In this document: positions 40,563-43,517 of the stretch, piece by piece | Numbering within the stretch: position 1 is the stretch's first letter | Layout of the letters: the number at the start of each line of letters is the position of its first letter | From: Candidatus Micrarchaeota archaeon RBG_16_49_10 | Lineage (GTDB): Archaea > Aenigmatarchaeota > Aenigmatarchaeia > CG10238-14 | Direction: 5' to 3' | Length of the DNA stretch: 43,517 nucleotides | Assembly: GCA_001784635.1 (NCBI GenBank) | Contig: MFRS01000004.1 | Span: 14,151-57,667 of the forward strand | Notes under the pieces: generated by a model | What the model was told of the DNA's origin: nothing | The model's input: only the letters and a program-made list of their open reading frames with translations | Database searches by the model: none | Position numbers and translations under genes: made by a program

Positions 40563-40948
40563 AGAAAGAGGGGTGGGGGATGACGGTATACGATATGCAT
40601 GGCAACCCTAGTATTGTGAATGTAAATAGAATAGATGGACCGAGTGGGGTTTTAGATAGAGTTGACGAATCATATTTATTTCAAATGACTGCAAAAACAT
40701 ATTGGAGAAATGAAGAAATGAGAAAGTATATGGGAAGGATACAAGGAGCCAGATCTAAATTAAAAGCTCCCGGATATATACCTGAGAGAAAAAGATTCGC
40801 AATAATAGCTCAAATGATAAGTGATGAACGGCAATTATGCGCCTTAAGAAAAATAAATATAAGTCTGATGCCTTCTAAACAACCTCCTGAGCATACTGAC
40901 TGGGTAAAGTATTATGAAAGACAATGTTTTGGGCCACGCAAAAAATAG
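40319..40948 (+). CDS. Duplicated membrane-anchored orphan, copy 2 (209 aa)
   Basis: Residues 1 to about 72 match copy 1 (WPLALYELGLAANGVLNHYAG, LQDQNPFANYQLTGTDKC, one hydrophobic helix, SLSSRKPEPSQPTQ). The tail is different and longer: after a short beta part (GMTVYDMHGNPSIVNVNRID) comes about 110 residues of mostly helical, basic sequence with two Cys (MTAKTYWRNEEMRKYMGRIQGARSKL ... YERQCFGPRKK). The DNA of this tail is more AT-rich than the anchor part, suggesting that the tail came from elsewhere. Leaderless promoter as in copy 1. Confidence 0.65.
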   Translation: MWPLALYELGLAANGVLNHYAGPIVRLQDQNPFANYQLTGTDKCVLGGVVGVLLFSGGLYAASRVLLSLSSRKPEPSQPTQQKEGWGMTVYDMHGNPSIVNVNRIDGPSGVLDRVDESYLFQMTAKTYWRNEEMRKYMGRIQGARSKLKAPGYIPERKRFAIIAQMISDERQLCALRKINISLMPSKQPPEHTDWVKYYERQCFGPRKK

Positions 40949-40962
40949 ATAAAAGAAGGGTC

Positions 40963-41307
40963 TCAGCCCATCATCCCAAAACCGTTGCCGAATCCGCGCA
41001 TCATGCCGCTTCCCCTGTAAAATCCGTTACCACCCATCATCGGGCATCCAAAGCCACTCTCCTGGTGCAGCTCCCACATCTCCTGCCTGTGCTCCGCAAT
41101 CAATTCGTTGAACTCCTCCTGGGTTATCTCGCCGTTCGCCAGTCTCCTGTGCGCCTCCAGCATCTCCTCGTGCTCCTCGGCCATTTTGTCGTAGAAGCTG
41201 TTGACGTCTGTAGCCTCCGCATTGGAGTTCTGTAAGGCATATACTATGGCCCCAGTGGCGAGCAACATAACCGCGCCGACCGCCAAGGCAAAAATCTTCC
41301 TTTCCAT
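40963..41307 (-). CDS. Exported Met/Gly/His-rich protein, possible metal binder
   Basis: A signal peptide or anchor (residues 5-24) is followed by a helical, acidic and His-containing part (YDKMAEEHEEMLEAHRRLANGEITQEEFNELIAEHRQEMWELHQ) and a Met/Gly-rich tail with one Cys (GCPMMGGNGFYRGSGMMRGFGNGFGMMG). This resembles periplasmic copper- or stress-related helical proteins in layout, but I cannot assign a family. GGTGG lies five bases before the ATG, and an operator-like palindrome stands upstream of the TATA box. Confidence 0.75.
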   Translation of the reverse strand: MERKIFALAVGAVMLLATGAIVYALQNSNAEATDVNSFYDKMAEEHEEMLEAHRRLANGEITQEEFNELIAEHRQEMWELHQESGFGCPMMGGNGFYRGSGMMRGFGNGFGMMG

Positions 41308-41372
41308 TCATACCACCTTTGTTTTTCAATCCATTTAATTGGGTAAACCAAGATATATTCGTTGTTGTCCGA

Positions 41373-41387
41373 ACGGTTCTGAACCGT
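41373..41387. promoter_or_regulatory. 15-bp palindrome ACGGTTC-T-GAACCGT upstream of the Met-rich gene
   Basis: Perfect inverted repeat of 7 bp around one base, located about 12 bases before a TATA-like GAATATATC on the minus strand and 66 bases before the Met-rich gene. It touches the stop codon of the membrane winged-helix gene. Its GC content stands out in an AT-rich spacer. Most likely a dimeric regulator site. Confidence 0.5.
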
Positions 41388-41869
41388 CATCTCTTTTTTT
41401 TCTCGAGGAAAAGGTTGTATGTCTTCCCCACCCTCTCCCTCTGGATGATCCTCATCCTGTCGAGCCTCGTCAGTATCGCGGAGAGCTTCGCCTTGCTCCA
41501 GCTCAGCCTGAACCTGAGGGAGTCCTGGGTTATCTTCTCGGCTTTCTCAATCTCAGAAATCACTTTTTTCTCGTCCTCGGAAAGTGCCCTTTTCAGGATT
41601 GAGAGCTCATCTCTCTGCTTCGGCTTAGGTTTTACCACAGGTCTGTTCAGCTTGGAGTATACGAAAAGCACGGCCATTAAGGAAATGGCTATAGAGACTA
41701 CGTTTATGGTCTGCGCCTGCAGGTTGTTGCTGCCCATGTTCCTCATCATGTCCATCATCGTCTGGGGTTGCGGAGCAAAGACTAGGTTTAGGGGAAAGTA
41801 AACAACCAAATAAATCACCAGACCTATGATTATCGAAACTATCAGCTTCGTTATGTTGTCCTGCATCAT
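41387..41869 (-). CDS. Membrane-anchored winged-helix regulator
   Basis: Two transmembrane helices (about 8-30 and 55-75 from the start used here) flank an extracytoplasmic loop rich in Met (PQPQTMMDMMRNMGSNN), followed by a basic linker (KLNRPVVKPKPKQR) and a winged helix of MarR/HTH type (LSEDEKKVISEIEKAEKITQDSLRFRLSWSKAKLSAILTRLDRMRIIQRERVGKTYNLFLEKKKR). The start is ATG 41869 or 41866; the longer frame to 41983 is not credible. A Met-rich sensor loop facing outside next to a Met-rich exported protein suggests a metal sensor, which is inference. Confidence 0.8.
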   Translation of the reverse strand: MMQDNITKLIVSIIIGLVIYLVVYFPLNLVFAPQPQTMMDMMRNMGSNNLQAQTINVVSIAISLMAVLFVYSKLNRPVVKPKPKQRDELSILKRALSEDEKKVISEIEKAEKITQDSLRFRLSWSKAKLSAILTRLDRMRIIQRERVGKTYNLFLEKKKR

Positions 41870-41998
41870 AATATCATTTGAAATAGTGAAAAATAATTTA
41901 ACTGTTTTTTCCTTTTTTTTGATTTCTCCGGAAGATTGAACATGATAGAAAATTGAAGTATAACAGAAAGCCGTTTCTGGCACTAGCCGAAAGTCTAT

Positions 41999-42748
41999 TC
42001 AGTCGTCCTGCACTCTTGGTGCAAGAATGAAGTTCATCTCGACTTTGTCCACGTCCTTGAACCCGAGCTTCAGCGGGTAGTCCTTCGCCCATGAGATTGT
42101 GGCCTCGTCCGACAGCTTGCTCGCCTTTATCATCTTCCTAAGGTAATCAAGTGGGTATCTGGCCTTCACATCCCCGTCCACTTCCAGGCTAATCAATGAG
42201 TCGTTGCCCTTCTCCAGAACCAGCTCGGTAGAGCTTATGTCGCCGGCAGCGTTCATCCTGAACGTGCCGTCGTTCGCGTGGAAGACTATCGTGTCCGCGA
42301 CCACATTCGCATCCTCGACGCCGCTCTTGAGGACGTCGACCTTCACCTTGACCTTGGCCTTGAACGCAAGCTGGTCTATCGGCGGTATCTCCTCGCCCTT
42401 TATGTCGAGCAACGGCACGACGAACTTCCTCGCGCCGCCATTTAACATCCTCACCTCGAGGGTGTTCCCCTTCAGCTCGAAGGTGAGCTTGTCCTCGGGC
42501 TTGGCCCTCTTTATGACCGAGACGAAGTTGGATATGTTGACACCCAGCGTCTGGTCCTTCTCCACCTTGTACTCCTCGAAGACCGTTGCGGGAAGCTTGA
42601 AGTCCACGACGGACACCATCGCCCTGTCGGCCGCGAGAAGGCTCATCCCGTTCTTCGTGATTTTGAAGATGCCCTCGTCGATCAGCTCGGCGATCGCGAT
42701 TATGGAATCCCTGAACACAGCGACATCCGCAATGGTAGCCTTGAACAT
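41999..42748 (-). CDS. pcn: DNA polymerase sliding clamp (PCNA)
   Basis: Ring-shaped processivity factor for replication. ATG 42748 (MFKATIADVAVFRDSI) is the start, one codon inside an in-frame TTG; GGGGGT lies upstream. The two-domain fold, interdomain linker (VPLLDIKGEEIPP) and C-terminus (FILAPRVQDD) are canonical and complete in 249 residues. It is preceded by an OB-fold gene, four bases apart. Confidence 0.95.
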   Translation of the reverse strand: MFKATIADVAVFRDSIIAIAELIDEGIFKITKNGMSLLAADRAMVSVVDFKLPATVFEEYKVEKDQTLGVNISNFVSVIKRAKPEDKLTFELKGNTLEVRMLNGGARKFVVPLLDIKGEEIPPIDQLAFKAKVKVKVDVLKSGVEDANVVADTIVFHANDGTFRMNAAGDISSTELVLEKGNDSLISLEVDGDVKARYPLDYLRKMIKASKLSDEATISWAKDYPLKLGFKDVDKVEMNFILAPRVQDD

Positions 42749-42752
42749 CAAA

Positions 42753-43070
42753 TCATACCCCCTTACCTATAACTAATTCATCAATCGCCTTATAAAGATT
42801 TATATCAAGGTCGGCCAAGTCCTGCACTATGTCCGCCTTCATCTCGAAGCCCGCGTCCCCCGGCAGTATCAGGCCGAAGACCCTGACCATGCCGTCAGCC
42901 TTCAAATCCGCAGGAAGGTTCCCGAATACCCTCAGCTTCCCCGTGCCGTCGTCTATTACCATGGTGTCCTCGTCCCTCTCGAGCACGAGCCCTATGGCCT
43001 TGACCTTGGAGTCGGCAGCGGGGTCTATCTCCGATATCTTCTTCCTGACGTAGAACTCCAGCTCTGGCAC
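42753..43070 (-). CDS. OB-fold nucleic-acid-binding protein, RPA-like
   Basis: The 105-residue protein is a single OB fold (SKVKAIGLVLERDEDTMVIDDGTGKLRVFGNLPADLKADGMVRVFGLILPGDAG), of the type found in replication protein A subunits and tRNA-binding domains. It is the first gene of an operon with PCNA, which points to replication. The start is GTG 43070, and the TATA box ATTTATATC about 25 bases before it implies a leaderless GTG mRNA. Confidence 0.8.
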   Translation of the reverse strand: MPELEFYVRKKISEIDPAADSKVKAIGLVLERDEDTMVIDDGTGKLRVFGNLPADLKADGMVRVFGLILPGDAGFEMKADIVQDLADLDINLYKAIDELVIGKGV

Positions 43071-43135
43071 AAAAACTATTTGGTCGGAAAGATATAAATC
43101 GATTCAACCATCTTTATGTTGATAGGTGCGTTTCC

Positions 43136-43517
43136 TTGAGGGACATCCTGGAATTGGCTTTTAAGAACATCCTCAGGCAGAAGACGAGGACCATACTCAC
43201 TGTGGTGGGGATAACGATAGGGATAGCCGCGATAGTCGCCTTGGGCTCCATATCCGAGGGGCTGAGAAGGGACATCTCCAAGAGCCTTGAGCAGGCAAGC
43301 GGTCAGATAACGGTCTACGAGGAGTCCAGCTCTCCGCTGTTCCTGGCCCTTTCGACGAGCAAGTTGTCGGAGGAGAAGGTGAGGGAGATCGAGGAGACGG
43401 ACGGGATAAAGGACTATGTGGAGTATGTGATGGATGTCGGCTACATCAACTCAGAACAGGCCTTCGGGCAGCCAACCATCTTCATAATGGGTATCGACCC
43501 GGAGAAGGAGTCGCTGG
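43136..43517 (+). CDS. ABC transporter permease, MacB/FtsX-like (3' truncated by window)
   Basis: TTG 43136 is the start, with AGGTG seven bases upstream. The beginning reads RDILELAFKNILRQKTRTILTVVGITIGIAAIVALGSISEGL, the typical first segment and transmembrane helix of MacB-type permeases, followed by the periplasmic MacB core domain (SGQITVYEESSSPLFLAL, EEKVREIEETDGI). The frame is open to the window end. An ATPase partner would be expected downstream. Confidence 0.88.
   Translation, partial: MRDILELAFKNILRQKTRTILTVVGITIGIAAIVALGSISEGLRRDISKSLEQASGQITVYEESSSPLFLALSTSKLSEEKVREIEETDGIKDYVEYVMDVGYINSEQAFGQPTIFIMGIDPEKESL

Noticed and set aside
1..43517. CRISPR arrays, insertion sequences, rRNA genes, inteins
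   Set aside because: No regularly spaced repeats, no transposase-like frame, no rRNA sequence and no intein splice motifs were seen.

Overview
The window is archaeal. It carries a type II (archaeal) GAPDH, DhnA-type class I fructose-bisphosphate aldolase, short archaeal triosephosphate isomerase, archaeal cofactor-independent phosphoglycerate mutase, NOP5-fibrillarin, PCNA, Spt5/NusG, SecE, ribosomal L11, L1, L10 and L12 (P1 type), and TATA boxes (TTTATAA or TTAAATC types) placed about 26 bases before many start codons. The gene order ftsZ-secE-nusG followed by L11/L1/L10/L12 is of euryarchaeal/DPANN type. No 16S rRNA is present, so the lineage cannot be fixed; a small-genome euryarchaeal or DPANN-like archaeon is my inference. 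Ribosome binding sites, where present, are GGTG(A) or GGAGGTGA about 5-7 bases before the start; many other genes look leaderless.

Layout. 1-1817: end of an MFS transporter, a tiny zinc ribbon protein and AT-rich orphan genes. 1969-4555: 2-oxoacid:ferredoxin oxidoreductase (korB, korA). 4683-14538: a nearly complete Embden-Meyerhof route in three units, PfkB kinase-aldolase-TIM, gap-pgk, and apgM-enolase, with a DMT transporter and a Thr-rich lipoprotein between. 14541-19836: ion and stress membrane proteins (MscS, ZIP, CBS-membrane protein, CPA1 antiporter, CorA). 20214-26906: accessory region with a 7-TM protein and its winged-helix partner, an MNT/HEPN toxin-antitoxin pair, a Tat-exported GH16-like lipoprotein, orphans, tRNA-Leu(GAG) and an agmatinase-family gene. 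26957-28715: NOP5-fibrillarin. 28809-30719: small regulators, a VapBC pair and tiny zinc-ribbon/short-ORF genes. 30822-32553: DHH and HD phosphohydrolases. 33200-39180: the translation/secretion/division block. 39346-40948: orphans including a tandem duplicated pair. 40963-43517: a Met-rich exported protein, a membrane-bound winged-helix protein, PCNA with an OB-fold partner, and the start of a MacB-type ABC permease.

Together the core genes give sugar-phosphate catabolism down to PEP and ferredoxin-linked 2-oxoacid oxidation (pyruvate kinase or PEP synthase is not in the window). The most unusual feature is a set of about a dozen short, AT-rich, single-gene units of unknown function inserted between highly conserved operons, three of them inside the ftsZ-to-L12 block on the opposite strand. 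One of them is a tandem duplication that keeps promoter and membrane anchor but has swapped or diverged tails. Other notable points are a CorA gene that reaches family length only from an ATA (or ATT) start, a roughly 55-residue Ala/Lys/Glu insertion in L11, a divergent enolase, and palindromic operators in front of several regulators.
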